Shown here piece after piece: positions 1 to 9,646 of a stretch of 33,613 bases of DNA (position 1 is its first letter; every line of letters begins with the position of its first letter). The notes under the pieces are model-generated. The model searched no databases and had not been told where the DNA came from. It saw only the letters and a program-made list of their open reading frames with translations. The stretch is from the NCBI GenBank assembly GCA_913065005.1, contig CAJYAJ010000013.1, forward strand, positions 1 through 33,613, read 5' to 3'. The stretch comes from an uncultured Verrucomicrobiota bacterium. GTDB lineage: Bacteria > Verrucomicrobiota > Kiritimatiellia > Kiritimatiellales > Pontiellaceae. The position numbers and the translations under genes were made by a program.

Positions 1-89
1 ATTTAAGCCATTAGCTCTATTTTCTGGTTCAAATCGACTTCCTAATCGACGAAAAATTAGTTCAATCGTTATATTATTTAGATGGGTAT

Positions 90-674
90 TTGGAATACGA
101 ATTACGTTTCCAAATGGATTCAAATATTGGCAAACATGAACTTGATCCTAATATCCGGAGAATAGCCCAAGAGCTAGACGTTAATAATCATGAGCAACTT
201 ACCTCATTGAATGTGTCTGTAGAATCATCAGGTTCAGCTGTTGATATACTAGTAGACGCTGTAAGTGAATTAGACAGCTCTCTATACCAAACTCAGCAAA
301 CCAATCATACACAGGCGGTTGCTATTCAATCACTTAATACGGCTAGGAATGATTTGTATGCTTTGATTGCAGCGTTGCAAAATCAGATAACCACCTTATC
401 TTCAAAGGTAAATGCTCTGGAAAATCATCAAAATATGGGTCAAACAACGAATTGGTGGGATGATGCTGAGAATTTTGAAAATATTGCCTCTAACCTCGTG
501 GACGGCCGCGTGGGTTCAACCGTAGTCTCCGTTAGCAGGGGACAAGCATCCCTGCAAATGAACCTTGAAACCACTTCCAATCTCACCGAGGGCTGGGAAC
601 CAGCCACCAACGTGAATGTTGTGATCCCGGTTGGTGAATCAGACTCCCAGTTCTTCCGGATGGGATTTGAATAA
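90..674 (+). CDS. Hypothetical coiled-coil protein with a C-terminal 'FFR-G' module, possibly 5'-truncated
   Basis: I do not recognise a named family. The 194-residue frame opens with TTG and has no convincing Shine-Dalgarno sequence. The same frame stays open upstream to base 15 (TAG at 12-14), so the true start may be earlier or the gene may have lost its 5' part. Residues about 35-115 are hydrophilic, rich in Q/N/S/L with heptad-like spacing, which suggests a coiled coil as in surface fibres. The last 50 or so residues are beta-like and end in SDSQFFRMGFE. From my knowledge of the group, secreted proteins of Verrucomicrobiota/Kiritimatiellota often end in similar modules. No signal peptide is seen. 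Base composition changes inside the gene: AT-rich up to about 480, then clearly richer in G+C. The gene ends 32 bases before a strong terminator. Confidence 0.5.
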   Translation: MEYELRFQMDSNIGKHELDPNIRRIAQELDVNNHEQLTSLNVSVESSGSAVDILVDAVSELDSSLYQTQQTNHTQAVAIQSLNTARNDLYALIAALQNQITTLSSKVNALENHQNMGQTTNWWDDAENFENIASNLVDGRVGSTVVSVSRGQASLQMNLETTSNLTEGWEPATNVNVVIPVGESDSQFFRMGFE

Positions 675-706
675 CAAACTCATAGCATCCGTTCATCTTT
701 AAACCC

Positions 707-734
707 AAAAAGCCCGCCAAACGGCGGGCTTTTT
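707..734. terminator. Bidirectional rho-independent terminator
   Basis: The 7-bp GC stem GCCCGCC/GGCGGGC (712-718 with 723-729) closes an AAAC loop. It is flanked by A5 on the left and T5 on the right, so it works on either strand. It separates two convergent genes, the coiled-coil protein ending at 674 and the small membrane protein ending at 754. Confidence 0.9.
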
Positions 735-753
735 AGAACACTTCAATAACTAT

Positions 754-990
754 TTACTTGCGAAGAATGCCCACTAGGATCAAGAGCGCAATCAATCCTA
801 CCAATCCATTCTGCCCTCCAATCGAACCAATTATGCCCGTGAGGTTATCTACCACGCTTGTTCCAAAGATCGTGCTGCCAAAAGCAACTTCCGACACGAT
901 CGATAGCGAAACAACCGCTAATAACAGTTCAGTTAATGATTTAATCAAGCCACCAATCGTAGCAACTCCATTACTAATTAGGTCTGACAT
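754..990 (-). CDS. Small two-helix membrane protein, unknown
   Basis: This frame encodes 78 residues. I chose the ATG at 988-990 because an ideal ribosome-binding site (AAGAGGAGA) lies just upstream. A longer open frame reaching 1062 would use weaker starts and would read through the leader hairpin. The protein is very hydrophobic. Residues about 11-37 form one apolar or amphipathic helix, a Gly/Ser/Thr/Asn-rich linker follows (about 38-62), and residues about 62-76 form a second helix (LVGLIALLILVGIL) ending in Arg-Lys. There is no cleavable signal peptide, Cys or His. The layout resembles small structural or pore-forming membrane peptides such as holins, bacteriocin-like peptides or small coat proteins, but nothing in the sequence decides between them. 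It is monocistronic, ends at the bidirectional terminator, and has a palindromic leader. Confidence 0.7.
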   Translation of the reverse strand: MSDLISNGVATIGGLIKSLTELLLAVVSLSIVSEVAFGSTIFGTSVVDNLTGIIGSIGGQNGLVGLIALLILVGILRK

Positions 991-1023
991 GTTTCTCTCC
1001 TCTTTAGTTATATACTTATGTTC

Positions 1024-1048
1024 AAATACACACATTTTGTGTGTATTT
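1024..1048. repeat. 11-bp perfect inverted repeat in the leader of the small membrane protein
   Basis: AAATACACACA (1024-1034) and TGTGTGTATTT (1038-1048) are exact reverse complements around a TTT spacer. The repeat lies 34 bases upstream of the ATG at 990 on the minus strand. It could be an operator over the promoter or an mRNA hairpin. A TATAAC that could serve as a -10 element lies between it and the gene. The rest of the 295-base gap (991-1285) holds a 12-bp palindrome, GGAAATATTTCC at 1082-1093, and no gene that I can support. Confidence 0.6.
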
Positions 1049-1285
1049 TGGGACACCACCACAAAATATTGTGTTTGTTAAGGAAATATTTCCGCTTTTT
1101 ATTTCAAGCACCCCCCTAAAAACACAAAATAACAACCCCATCCGCTGATTTAATCTTTTCGTTTTCGCACAAATCCGTACCATACAAAATATGAGACCAA
1201 GCGAGCAGCTCTTACCAAACAATCCAACCCGGGCAAAACAAGCAGCCCGCAAGCAGCCCGCTCCTTTTTAACCCCACAACGCATC

Positions 1286-4200
1286 ATGCCAGCCGCCCCC
1301 TTCTGCCATCTTCACCTCCACACCTGCTACAGCCTACTGGACAGTACCCTCAAAATCAAAGACGCCCTCGCCACCGCTCGCGATATGGGAATGAACTATC
1401 TCGCCATGACCGACCATGCCGTCTTATACGGCGCCGTCGAATTCTATCGCGCCGCCGAATCCGCCGGCATCAAGCCCATCATCGGCTGCGATGTCTATGT
1501 GGCCCGCAACGGCATCGCCGAACGTAAAACGCAACGAGACAACATGAGTCTCGTGCTTCTTGCCGAAAATCAAACCGGATACAACAACCTCGTAAAACTC
1601 GTCTCCCATGCCCACCTCCGGGGCATGTATTACAAACCCCGTATCGATAAAGAAATGCTACGCGAATACGCCGAAGGCCTCATCGGACTCTCCGGCAACC
1701 TCCGCGGCGAAGTCAACGATGCCTGCCGCGATGAAGACCTCGAACGCGCCGAAAAACTTGCCCTTGAATATGCCGACATCCTCGGCCCCAACAACTTTTT
1801 CCTCGAACTCATGGATCACGGAGAAGCCGACGAAAAAACCGCCAATCGAAACCTCATTGCCCTCGCCCAAAAAACCGGACTTCCCCTCGTAGCAACCAAC
1901 GACGTGCACTACGTCAAGCAAGAGCATGCCGAAGCACACGACGTGCTCACCTGCCTCCAACGCGGCACCCTTGTTGCCGACCCGAACCGCTACCGCTATC
2001 CCGGCGATCAATTCTACCTCAAAAGCTCCGCCGAAATGGAAGCCCTCTTCGCCAAACAACCCGACGCCATCGCCAACACCATCGAAATCGCCAAACGCTG
2101 CAACGTCGAATTCTTCTTCCCCGATAAAGCCGAAGACCTCCACTTCCCTCAATTCCCACTCCCCGACCCCTTTGTCCGCGGAATTGACTATCTCATTCAC
2201 CTCGGCAAACAAGGCCTAAAAGACCTCTACGACATCGACGACATCGATACGCCCAAAAACGAACGCGAACAAGAAATCAACGAACGCTTTTACTACGAAG
2301 TCGGCGTCATCGAAAAAACCAACTATATCAACTACTTCCTCGTCGTCGCCGACTTCATCCAATACGCCCGAAACGCCGGCATCCCCGTCGGTCCCGGTCG
2401 CGGATCAGGAGCCGGCTCTCTGCTCGCCTACTCCCTCAAAATCACCACCGTCGACCCCCTCGCCTACAGCCTCATCTTCGAACGCTTCCTCAATCCCGAC
2501 CGCGTCTCACCCCCCGATTTCGATATCGACTTCTGCCCCACCCGCCGCCAAGACGTCATTCGCTATGTCCGCGAAAAATATGGTGAAGACTGTGTCGCCC
2601 AAATCATCACCTTCGGAACCCTCGGCGCCAAAACCCTCATGCGCGACCTCGGACGCGTGCTAGAAATCGAACTTCCCTATTGCGACCGCCTCGCCAAAAT
2701 GATTCCCGAAACCCCCGGCATGACCCTCGAAAAAGCCCTCAGCGAAAGCCCCGAATTTAAAGCCGCCACCGACGGCGAAGCCGACGCCCGACGCATCATG
2801 AAATATGCCCGCCTCCTCGAAGGACTTCCCCGCCATACCGGCATGCACGCCGCCGGCGTGGTCATCGGTGAAAAGCCCCTCATCGACATCATTCCACTCA
2901 CCCGCGAACCCAAAGAAAATTTAACCCTCGTTCAATTCGAAAAAGACCCCACCGAAGCCATCGGTCTACTCAAAATGGACTTCCTCGGCCTCAAAAACTT
3001 AACCGTCATCTACGAAGCCTGCGCCCTCATCAAACGAAATCACGGCATCGACCTCGACCCCGAAAAACTCCCCCTCGATGATGCCAAAGTCTACGAATTA
3101 CTCGCTCGCGGCGACACCGTGGGCGTCTTCCAACTTGAATCCGGCGGCATGCGCGACACCCTCCGCCAAGTCGCCCCCGACTCCATCCAAGACGTCATCG
3201 CCATCCTAGCACTCTACCGACCCGGTCCCATGCAGTTCATCGAAAGCTTTACCCGCCGCAAACACGGCACCGAAGACGTTGAATACGACCACCCCCTCCT
3301 CGAATCCATCCTACAAGAAACCTACGGCATCATCGTCTATCAAGAACAGATTCAACAAGCCGCCCAACAACTCGCCGGCTTCACACTCGGGCAAGGAGAC
3401 ATCCTCCGCCGCGCCATGGGGAAAAAGAAAGCCGAAGTCATGGCCGCCCAACGCGAAAAATTCATAGCCGGCTGCAAAGAAACCCATCAAATCGATGCCA
3501 AACTCGCCGGCACCATCTTCGACAACATCGAAAAATTTGCCCAATACGGATTCAACAAATCCCACTCCACCGCCTACGGCCTCATCACCTATCAAACCGC
3601 CTGGCTCAAAGCACACTACCCCGGCGAATTTATGGCCGCCCTCCTCTCGGGCGAAATGACCAATAGCGACAAAATTGCCAACTTTATTGCCGAAACCGCC
3701 GAAATCGATATTCAAGTCCTTGCCCCCTCCGTCAATGAATCCATCGGACGCTTTAATGCCGTCAGCGAAGGCGTCATTCGCTTCGGCCTCGTCGCCATCA
3801 AAGGCGTCGGCGAAGGCCTCGTCGAAGAAATTATAGAAGAACGCGATGCCAACGGCCCCTTCAACGGTCTCATGGACTTTTGCATCCGCATGAAAAGCCC
3901 CAATCGTAAAATGGTCGAGAGCCTCATACGCTCCGGCGCCTTCGACTTCACCGATATGCATCGTGCCCGCCTCTTTGAAGGCATCGATATGGCACTCAGC
4001 CGCGCCACCGAAATCGCCGAAGACAAACGCTCCGGCCAAGGCTCCATCTTTGACCTCATGGAAGACAACACCCTCAACGAAAACTCCGACGACGAGCTTC
4101 CCGACTGCCCCCTCTGGAGCGAATCCGACCTTCTCGCCGCCGAACGCGAACTGATCGGCTTCTACGTTTCCGGACACCCCCTCGCCCGCCATCAATGGAC

Positions 4201-4819
4201 CCTCGAACACTGCGGACTCACCGACCTTGATGGCCTCGACGACCTCAAACACGGCGACCATACCCGCTTCGGAGGCATGATCACCGACATCCGCAAACTC
4301 TACACCCGCAAAGAACAAAAACCAATGGCCTCCTTCCGCATCGAAGGCCTCAAAGGCTCCACCCAAGCCGTCATGTTCACCGAACCCTTTAGCGAATACG
4401 GGCACCTCGTCGAAGAAGATCAACTCGTCATGATCGGCGCCGGCATGCTCGACGAAGAAGGCGGCGAACGGAAACTTCAAATCCTTGAACTCCACCCTCT
4501 TTTCCGCGCACCCCGCCTCTATGGAGAGCGCCTCTGCATTCACCTACACGAACACCAAGCTCCCCGCGAACAACTCGAACGCATCAAAACAGTCATAGCC
4601 GAACACCACGGCCCCACCCCCCTCCACTTCTGCATCCTCTGCGATGACGGCAAAAAAATCTTCCTCGATACCGAATCCGTCTACCACATCGATCCCACCC
4701 CCGAACTCATTCACGCACTAGAGCGCCTCGTAGGAGAAGGGCAGGTCTATTATGCCGCACAAGCACGACCCCTGTTACGTCCGCCACGCCCACGCCGCCG
4801 CCCCGGAGCTCCCGCATGA
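1286..4819 (+). CDS. dnaE: DNA polymerase III subunit alpha
   Basis: Replicative polymerase (C family) of 1177 residues, close to the 1160 of E. coli DnaE. The N-terminal PHP domain starts with [13 protein letters not shown] (residues 8-20) and includes TDH 42-44 and NDVH 205-208. The palm carries PPDFDIDF with Asp411 and Asp413, and [10 protein letters not shown] with Asp565, which are the three catalytic carboxylates by alignment with E. coli Asp401, Asp403 and Asp555. The glycine loop [11 protein letters not shown] is at 369-379. An OB fold lies at about 990-1075. The tail after about 1155 is rich in Arg and Pro. Asn138 sits where exonuclease-active PHP domains have a metal-binding Cys, so proofreading by this domain is doubtful. 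The start ATG has no clear Shine-Dalgarno. The stop overlaps the next gene by ATGA. The coding strand is very C-rich, which fits a head-on position left of the origin. Confidence 0.97.
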   Translation: MPAAPFCHLHLHTCYSLLDSTLKIKDALATARDMGMNYLAMTDHAVLYGAVEFYRAAESAGIKPIIGCDVYVARNGIAERKTQRDNMSLVLLAENQTGYNNLVKLVSHAHLRGMYYKPRIDKEMLREYAEGLIGLSGNLRGEVNDACRDEDLERAEKLALEYADILGPNNFFLELMDHGEADEKTANRNLIALAQKTGLPLVATNDVHYVKQEHAEAHDVLTCLQRGTLVADPNRYRYPGDQFYLKSSAEMEALFAKQPDAIANTIEIAKRCNVEFFFPDKAEDLHFPQFPLPDPFVRGIDYLIHLGKQGLKDLYDIDDIDTPKNEREQEINERFYYEVGVIEKTNYINYFLVVADFIQYARNAGIPVGPGRGSGAGSLLAYSLKITTVDPLAYSLIFERFLNPDRVSPPDFDIDFCPTRRQDVIRYVREKYGEDCVAQIITFGTLGAKTLMRDLGRVLEIELPYCDRLAKMIPETPGMTLEKALSESPEFKAATDGEADARRIMKYARLLEGLPRHTGMHAAGVVIGEKPLIDIIPLTREPKENLTLVQFEKDPTEAIGLLKMDFLGLKNLTVIYEACALIKRNHGIDLDPEKLPLDDAKVYELLARGDTVGVFQLESGGMRDTLRQVAPDSIQDVIAILALYRPGPMQFIESFTRRKHGTEDVEYDHPLLESILQETYGIIVYQEQIQQAAQQLAGFTLGQGDILRRAMGKKKAEVMAAQREKFIAGCKETHQIDAKLAGTIFDNIEKFAQYGFNKSHSTAYGLITYQTAWLKAHYPGEFMAALLSGEMTNSDKIANFIAETAEIDIQVLAPSVNESIGRFNAVSEGVIRFGLVAIKGVGEGLVEEIIEERDANGPFNGLMDFCIRMKSPNRKMVESLIRSGAFDFTDMHRARLFEGIDMALSRATEIAEDKRSGQGSIFDLMEDNTLNENSDDELPDCPLWSESDLLAAERELIGFYVSGHPLARHQWTLEHCGLTDLDGLDDLKHGDHTRFGGMITDIRKLYTRKEQKPMASFRIEGLKGSTQAVMFTEPFSEYGHLVEEDQLVMIGAGMLDEEGGERKLQILELHPLFRAPRLYGERLCIHLHEHQAPREQLERIKTVIAEHHGPTPLHFCILCDDGKKIFLDTESVYHIDPTPELIHALERLVGEGQVYYAAQARPLLRPPRPRRRPGAPA

Positions 4820-5715
4820 AGCACTCACTCAAGCACCACGCCGAATATGCCCTCCTGCTGCTCTTTGGCACAACCGTCCGCCTGCTCCCGCTTCGCATCG
4901 CCCTTCTGCTCGGCTGGCTCATTGCGCTCATAGGCCACCATCTCGTTCGCTTTCGTCGCACGGAAGCTCGAAGACGAATCCGGCACGTCCTCGATAAAAA
5001 CCTCACCCCCGCTCAGATAAATAAAATCGCATGGATCTCATGGCGCAACCTCTGCTTCAACGCCGTAGAAGCCATCCGCTTTAAAACGCTCACCCGCGAA
5101 AACCTTCCCTTTGACAACAGCGTCACCCCCCTCATCAGCACCTTAAAAAAACAGCTCAAAGAGAGCCCCAGCGGCGCCATTGCAGCCACGATCCATATGG
5201 GAAACTGGGATCTTGCCGGCATCATAACAGATCTACATCAAATCCCTATTTTCTCAATCGCCCGCCGACAGAAAAATCCCCTCACCGACGCCTATCTCAA
5301 CCGCGCCCGCAACAGCTTTAATATGGAGATTCTCCTCAACGACAATCACATACTCAAAGAAATCATTCGCCGCCTTAAACAGCGGCAATTATTTGCGCTT
5401 CTCCCCGATGTGAGGAGCCCACGCCCGGCGCGCCAAATCCCCTTTCTCAATGGAACCGCCAACCTCGGTGCCGGCGCCGCCCTCTTTGCCCGGCAATGCG
5501 ACTGCCCCATTCTACCCGTCATAACCCATCGAATCGGATGGAGCCAACACACCTTCATCCAGCTCCACCCCATTACGCCCGATCCCACAGCCGAAAAAGA
5601 GGCCGATCAACAACGCATGATGGAAGAACTCATGGCTCAATTCTCAACCGCCATCAAAGCCAACCCCGAACAATACTTCTGGTATAACAAACGCTGGGTC
5701 CTCGACCCCCTATAA
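4816..5715 (+). CDS. LpxL/HtrB-like lysophospholipid (lipid A) acyltransferase
   Basis: This 299-residue protein probably transfers a fatty acyl chain to lipid A or a related lipid at the inner membrane. It has an N-terminal hydrophobic anchor (about 11-42), then the acyltransferase catalytic HX4D motif in ATIHMGNWDLAG (His127, Asp132). A second conserved block, PDVRSPRPARQIPFLNG, corresponds to the substrate-binding loop. The end, QYFWYNKRWVLDPL, is typical of LpxL/HtrB proteins. The start overlaps dnaE by four bases (ATGA), and GGAG lies eight bases upstream, so translation is probably coupled to dnaE. Which acyl chain or site it modifies cannot be told. The gene is convergent with serS, with 13 bases between the stops. 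Confidence 0.85.
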   Translation: MKHSLKHHAEYALLLLFGTTVRLLPLRIALLLGWLIALIGHHLVRFRRTEARRRIRHVLDKNLTPAQINKIAWISWRNLCFNAVEAIRFKTLTRENLPFDNSVTPLISTLKKQLKESPSGAIAATIHMGNWDLAGIITDLHQIPIFSIARRQKNPLTDAYLNRARNSFNMEILLNDNHILKEIIRRLKQRQLFALLPDVRSPRPARQIPFLNGTANLGAGAALFARQCDCPILPVITHRIGWSQHTFIQLHPITPDPTAEKEADQQRMMEELMAQFSTAIKANPEQYFWYNKRWVLDPL

Positions 5716-5728
5716 CACCCACCTCATC

Positions 5729-6997
5729 TCAGCGCGTCAATACGGTGTTGCCCCGCATGTAGGAGGCGAGCGCATCCGGCAGCACTATCGAACCGTCTGC
5801 CTGCTGTCCGTTCTCGAGAAGCGCAATCACCAAGCGCGGTAATGCCACTCCAGAACCATTTAACGTATGCACAAACGCCACTTTACCCTCTTCGTTGCGA
5901 TACCGAATGTTTGCTCGACGCGCTTGATAGTCGCCAAAGTTTGAACATGAAGAGACTTCCAGCCACTTCTCCTGTGCTGGCGCCCATAGCTCAATGTCAT
6001 AACACCTCGATGCACTAAACCCCATATCACCTGTGCACAACTCAATCACCCGATACGGCAAATTCAACGCCTGCAAAACGGCCTCCGCATTGGCCGTCAA
6101 TTTCTCATGCTCTGCTGCCGAATCTTCTGGGCGGGTAAACTTCACCATCTCCACTTTATCAAACTGATGCAACCGCTGCAGCCCGCGTGTATCTTTACCG
6201 GCCGCGCCTGCTTCGCGACGGAAACATGGCGTATAGGCCGTATGCAGAATCGGCAACGCTTGATCTAAAATCTCATTCGCATACATATTCGTTACCGGCA
6301 CTTCAGCGGTGGGAATGGCATACAGCCCATCTACTGGCATCGCATACATATCCTCTGCAAACTTTGGCAACTGCCCGGTTCCCGTCATGGTTGCTTCATT
6401 GCAGAAAAACGGCGGCGCCACTTCCGCATATCCATGCTGCTCGGTATGCAGGTCGAGCATGAATTGAATCAACGCCCGCTCCAATCGCGCACCCGCACCA
6501 GTAAACAGCGGAAACCCCGAACCCGACAATTTGGCTCCGCGCTCCAAATCAAACAACCCAAGCTGCTGCCCCAAATCCCAATGCGGTTGCAGCTCAAAAT
6601 CAGCTAATTTCGGTTCGCCCCAACTCCGCACCACCGGATTATCCTCCTCGCTCGATCCCACCGGCGTCTGCTCCGAAGGCACGTTAGGGATATACAAAAG
6701 CTGTTCACGAATCGATGTCTCCAGAGTCCGCACCTGTTCATCAAGCGTCGCGATAGAATCGCCCATCTCTCGTACCTGCGCCTTCACCGCATCGGCATCT
6801 CCACCGGTTTTCATGACCTCGCCAATCTGTTTGGAGCGTGCATTCTTCTCCGCCTTCAACCCCTCCACCTGCGTCACCACGCGCCGCCGTTGATCATCCA
6901 AGGCTAACAAGCCCGCCACATCCACATCGGCACCCCGGTTCTTCATCCCCGTCTCAACGGCCGCCTGATTTTCTCGAATAAAACGTATATCCAACAT
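5729..6997 (-). CDS. serS: Seryl-tRNA synthetase
   Basis: This class II synthetase charges tRNA-Ser and has 422 residues, a normal length. Residues about 1-105 form the helical tRNA-binding arm (long coiled coil, MLDIRFIREN start). The catalytic core shows the TAE serine-binding signature (230-232), motif 2 FRREAG (259-264) with RLHQFDKVEM after it, and motif 3 (about 380-398) with GVALPRLVIALLENGQ. I chose ATG 6995-6997 because GGGG lies seven bases upstream and MLDIR is the usual N-terminus. A TTG four codons earlier is the alternative. The gene is divergent from mutL across about 150 bases. Confidence 0.97.
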   Translation of the reverse strand: MLDIRFIRENQAAVETGMKNRGADVDVAGLLALDDQRRRVVTQVEGLKAEKNARSKQIGEVMKTGGDADAVKAQVREMGDSIATLDEQVRTLETSIREQLLYIPNVPSEQTPVGSSEEDNPVVRSWGEPKLADFELQPHWDLGQQLGLFDLERGAKLSGSGFPLFTGAGARLERALIQFMLDLHTEQHGYAEVAPPFFCNEATMTGTGQLPKFAEDMYAMPVDGLYAIPTAEVPVTNMYANEILDQALPILHTAYTPCFRREAGAAGKDTRGLQRLHQFDKVEMVKFTRPEDSAAEHEKLTANAEAVLQALNLPYRVIELCTGDMGFSASRCYDIELWAPAQEKWLEVSSCSNFGDYQARRANIRYRNEEGKVAFVHTLNGSGVALPRLVIALLENGQQADGSIVLPDALASYMRGNTVLTR

Positions 6998-7145
6998 AAT
7001 AATCCCCAACTTCTGATGGACTCACATCCTTCCCGATTCCCCCCGCCTTGAAAAGCCGGAAAACCATCGAAACCCATTGAATTACACGCCCCCTCATCTG
7101 CTTCTTCGCTTTTCAAACTCATCCGACCCCGCTACCTTATTCCCT

Positions 7146-8948
7146 ATGAACAACCTACCCACCATAACGCTTCTCGAAGATCAGGTGATTAACAAGATCG
7201 CCGCCGGCGAAGTCGTGGAACGCCCCGCTTCCGTTGTGAAGGAGCTATTCGAGAACGCCATCGACGCTCAAAGCGATCGGATTGAAGTGACCGTTGAACG
7301 CGGGGGAGCTCGGCGTTTAACCCTCACCGATAACGGGCACGGCATGACCCGTGATCAAGCGCTCCTCAGCCTCGAACGCCATGCAACCAGTAAAATTCAG
7401 AGCGAAGCCGACATCGAACAAATCACCACCCTCGGCTTTCGCGGAGAAGCCCTTGCCGCCATCGCCTCCGTCTCTCGCTTCACCCTCACAACTCGACCTG
7501 CCGATCAACTCGAAGGCACCCTGATCCACATCGAAGGCGGCAAAATAATCCGCTGCGAAGAAACCGGCTGCCCCATCGGAACGCAGATCGAAATCAGCGA
7601 CCTCTTTTATAACGTCCCCGCCCGCCGTAAATTTCTCCGTGCCGAACAGACTGAACTCAGCCACATTCGCCAAACCATTCTCGTTCATGCACTCGCCCAC
7701 CCCACCGTCGGCATCACCCTCACCGCCGACGGACGTGCCCTCTATCAGCTTCACGCCGCGGGCACCCTCGCCGACCGGATCAGCGCCCTCTACCAACCCG
7801 CCTTCCTGCATCAACTTCGCCCCATTCAATTTCACCAAGACGACATCCAACTAGAGGGTTATGCCGGTCTACCCCAAACGGGACGCAAAGATCGCACCGA
7901 TCAATTTATCTTTGTAAACGGTCGCCCCGCCTCCGCACCGATCGTCTATCACGCTGTTAATGAAGTCTATCATCCGCTTATCGGTCGCGGACGTTTTCCC
8001 GCGCTCTTTCTCTTCATCACCCTTCCGCCCGAATCCGTCGATGTAAACGTCCATCCCACCAAAAAAGAAGTTCGCTTTCGACAGCCACAACCCCTGCGCG
8101 ACACCCTCATCCAAGCCCTCAAAAAAGCACTTCAACAAACCATCGACCCCCCCGAAATCGACGCCCAAGAATCTACCGTCCCGCCCACGGCACTTCCCCC
8201 ACAACGCGAAAGACAACAGCAGTGGGAGCCGCTACTCGTGCGCCCCGATCTCATCGGAGTCTCGAAACCAAAAGACCCCCCTTCCTCCCCCCCCACACCA
8301 GCCAAACAACCCGCCACATCAGAGCCCTCCCTCAACGCAAATCCGCCCACCGAAGCCCCCTGGGGCTGGTGCCGTACTGTCGGCCAACTCGGCGGACATT
8401 ATATCGTTCTTGAAACTCGCGATGGATTTGCCCTCATGGAACCGCGCGCCGCACACGAACGCGTTCTTTATGAAAAATGCATGACCGCCTTCGAATCCGG
8501 CTCTATAGACCAACAACAACTCCTCGCCCCCGAAACCATCGAACTAGCACCCGCCGACGCCGAACGAGTTCGCCAAGCCCTTCCCCTGCTCAATGAACTG
8601 GGTTTTAGTATCGATGCATTTGGAAGCGACACCTTCCTCATCGACGCCCTACCTGTCTGGGTGCAGCACCAGCCTATCGAACCCCTCCTCTATGAAACCG
8701 CTCGAGCGCTCGCTGAAGGAGGTCGCTCAAAAGCCGCTCGCGAAGGGCTCGCTGAAATCATTATGCAAACAGCCTGTGCTGGCGCCGTTCGCGCCTCCGA
8801 CTCACTCACTGAAAAAGCCATCGAAAAATTAATCACCGATCTTGCCCAAACCGAAATGCCCTACACATCACCGTGCGGCCGCCCCACGCTCATTTTTACG
8901 AGTTATTCCGAACTGGAACGCTCCTTCCAGAAAAACGGCTCAATCTAA
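7146..8948 (+). CDS. mutL: DNA mismatch repair protein MutL with a degenerate endonuclease site
   Basis: This protein couples mismatch recognition by MutS to repair. It has 600 residues from ATG 7146. A TTG 23 codons upstream is open, but MNNLPTITLL fits the family start. The GHKL ATPase is intact: NKIAAGEVVERP (16-27), Glu33 and Asn37 of KELFEN, DNGHGM (62-67) and GFRGEAL (97-103). A Pro-rich linker (about 333-402) leads to the C-terminal dimerisation domain. The endonuclease motif DQHA(X)2E is here EPRAAHE (432-438), and the later CPHGRP is SPCGRP (575-580), so four of five metal-site residues are changed. The stop overlaps the convergent gene by nine bases. The coding strand is C-rich, as in dnaE. 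Confidence 0.95.
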   Translation: MNNLPTITLLEDQVINKIAAGEVVERPASVVKELFENAIDAQSDRIEVTVERGGARRLTLTDNGHGMTRDQALLSLERHATSKIQSEADIEQITTLGFRGEALAAIASVSRFTLTTRPADQLEGTLIHIEGGKIIRCEETGCPIGTQIEISDLFYNVPARRKFLRAEQTELSHIRQTILVHALAHPTVGITLTADGRALYQLHAAGTLADRISALYQPAFLHQLRPIQFHQDDIQLEGYAGLPQTGRKDRTDQFIFVNGRPASAPIVYHAVNEVYHPLIGRGRFPALFLFITLPPESVDVNVHPTKKEVRFRQPQPLRDTLIQALKKALQQTIDPPEIDAQESTVPPTALPPQRERQQQWEPLLVRPDLIGVSKPKDPPSSPPTPAKQPATSEPSLNANPPTEAPWGWCRTVGQLGGHYIVLETRDGFALMEPRAAHERVLYEKCMTAFESGSIDQQQLLAPETIELAPADAERVRQALPLLNELGFSIDAFGSDTFLIDALPVWVQHQPIEPLLYETARALAEGGRSKAAREGLAEIIMQTACAGAVRASDSLTEKAIEKLITDLAQTEMPYTSPCGRPTLIFTSYSELERSFQKNGSI

Positions 8949-9521
8949 TTGGATTCGACCCAAGCTCGGTGCAATTGCATATCGATGCTGATCACGCTCC
9001 ATCAACTCCGCAACGTGCGCCTGCGCCCGCGAATACCGCTTACGCCCGCCCTCATCCAACGAAGCTGCGTTCTCCTGTTTTAACGACGCAAACGAATCCT
9101 CCGCTAGCGCCAACGTCGAAAGCAACGCCTGCACCAACTCAATCGCACGCCGCTGATACTCCTCTGCCTGCAGCCCAATCGTCGCCTGGTTCGATCCCAA
9201 AAAGCTAAAGGATCGGTCTTTCAAGATAAGCTTCCGTAGATCCAACATCGAAAGAATCGCCTTTACGCTCCCCGTCAACAAATCCACAAAACGGGCAAAC
9301 TGCTCATCTGCCTCACTCACATGCGGACTCCGAACGCTGAAACGTGCATGCAACCGAGCCACCCGCAATAAAAACAGCACCTCCGTATAGCACGCCTCTT
9401 CCAGCACCGCATTCGACGGATGTGCCCCCTTCTTTAACGCATCCACCGCCGCCTCAAAATAGGCATCTCGACGAGCCAAGTGGACGGGCCGGTTCTGTTT
9501 AAAATGGTTAATCGACGTCAT
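8940..9521 (-). CDS. Hypothetical helical protein
   Basis: I do not recognise this 193-residue protein. Its composition (many A, L, E, R, Q, few G or P) and periodicity predict an all-helical fold. There is no signal peptide, membrane segment or metal motif. Notable stretches are YFEAAVDALKKG near residue 21, LLFLLRVARL-like apolar helix near 49-58, and a charged region with many Arg and Gln at about 125-185. It has no evident Shine-Dalgarno. Its end overlaps mutL by nine bases in convergent orientation, and a gap of 125 bases separates it from the next gene on the plus strand. The G-rich coding strand matches the other minus-strand genes here, which supports a resident, translated gene. Confidence 0.65.
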   Translation of the reverse strand: MTSINHFKQNRPVHLARRDAYFEAAVDALKKGAHPSNAVLEEACYTEVLFLLRVARLHARFSVRSPHVSEADEQFARFVDLLTGSVKAILSMLDLRKLILKDRSFSFLGSNQATIGLQAEEYQRRAIELVQALLSTLALAEDSFASLKQENAASLDEGGRKRYSRAQAHVAELMERDQHRYAIAPSLGRIQLD

Positions 9522-9646
9522 ACTAAAACGTTATCGTACACGCGCTCGCCTTTGAAGTCTATTCTTCCGCAGATCCCAATTACAGCGCCTTTAAAACAGC
9601 TCAAATCTGACTTTTCATTCGGCACCAACGCACTACACTATGAGGC

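Noticed and set aside
991-1062. Longer start for the small membrane protein
   Set aside because: It would put the 11-bp hairpin inside the coding region, and the ATG at 990 has an ideal ribosome-binding site.
3311-4543. A 410-codon open frame antisense to dnaE
   Set aside because: It lies wholly inside dnaE, its composition (runs of Phe, Glu, Gly, Ala) mirrors the complement of C-rich dnaE codons, and it has no recognisable motif.
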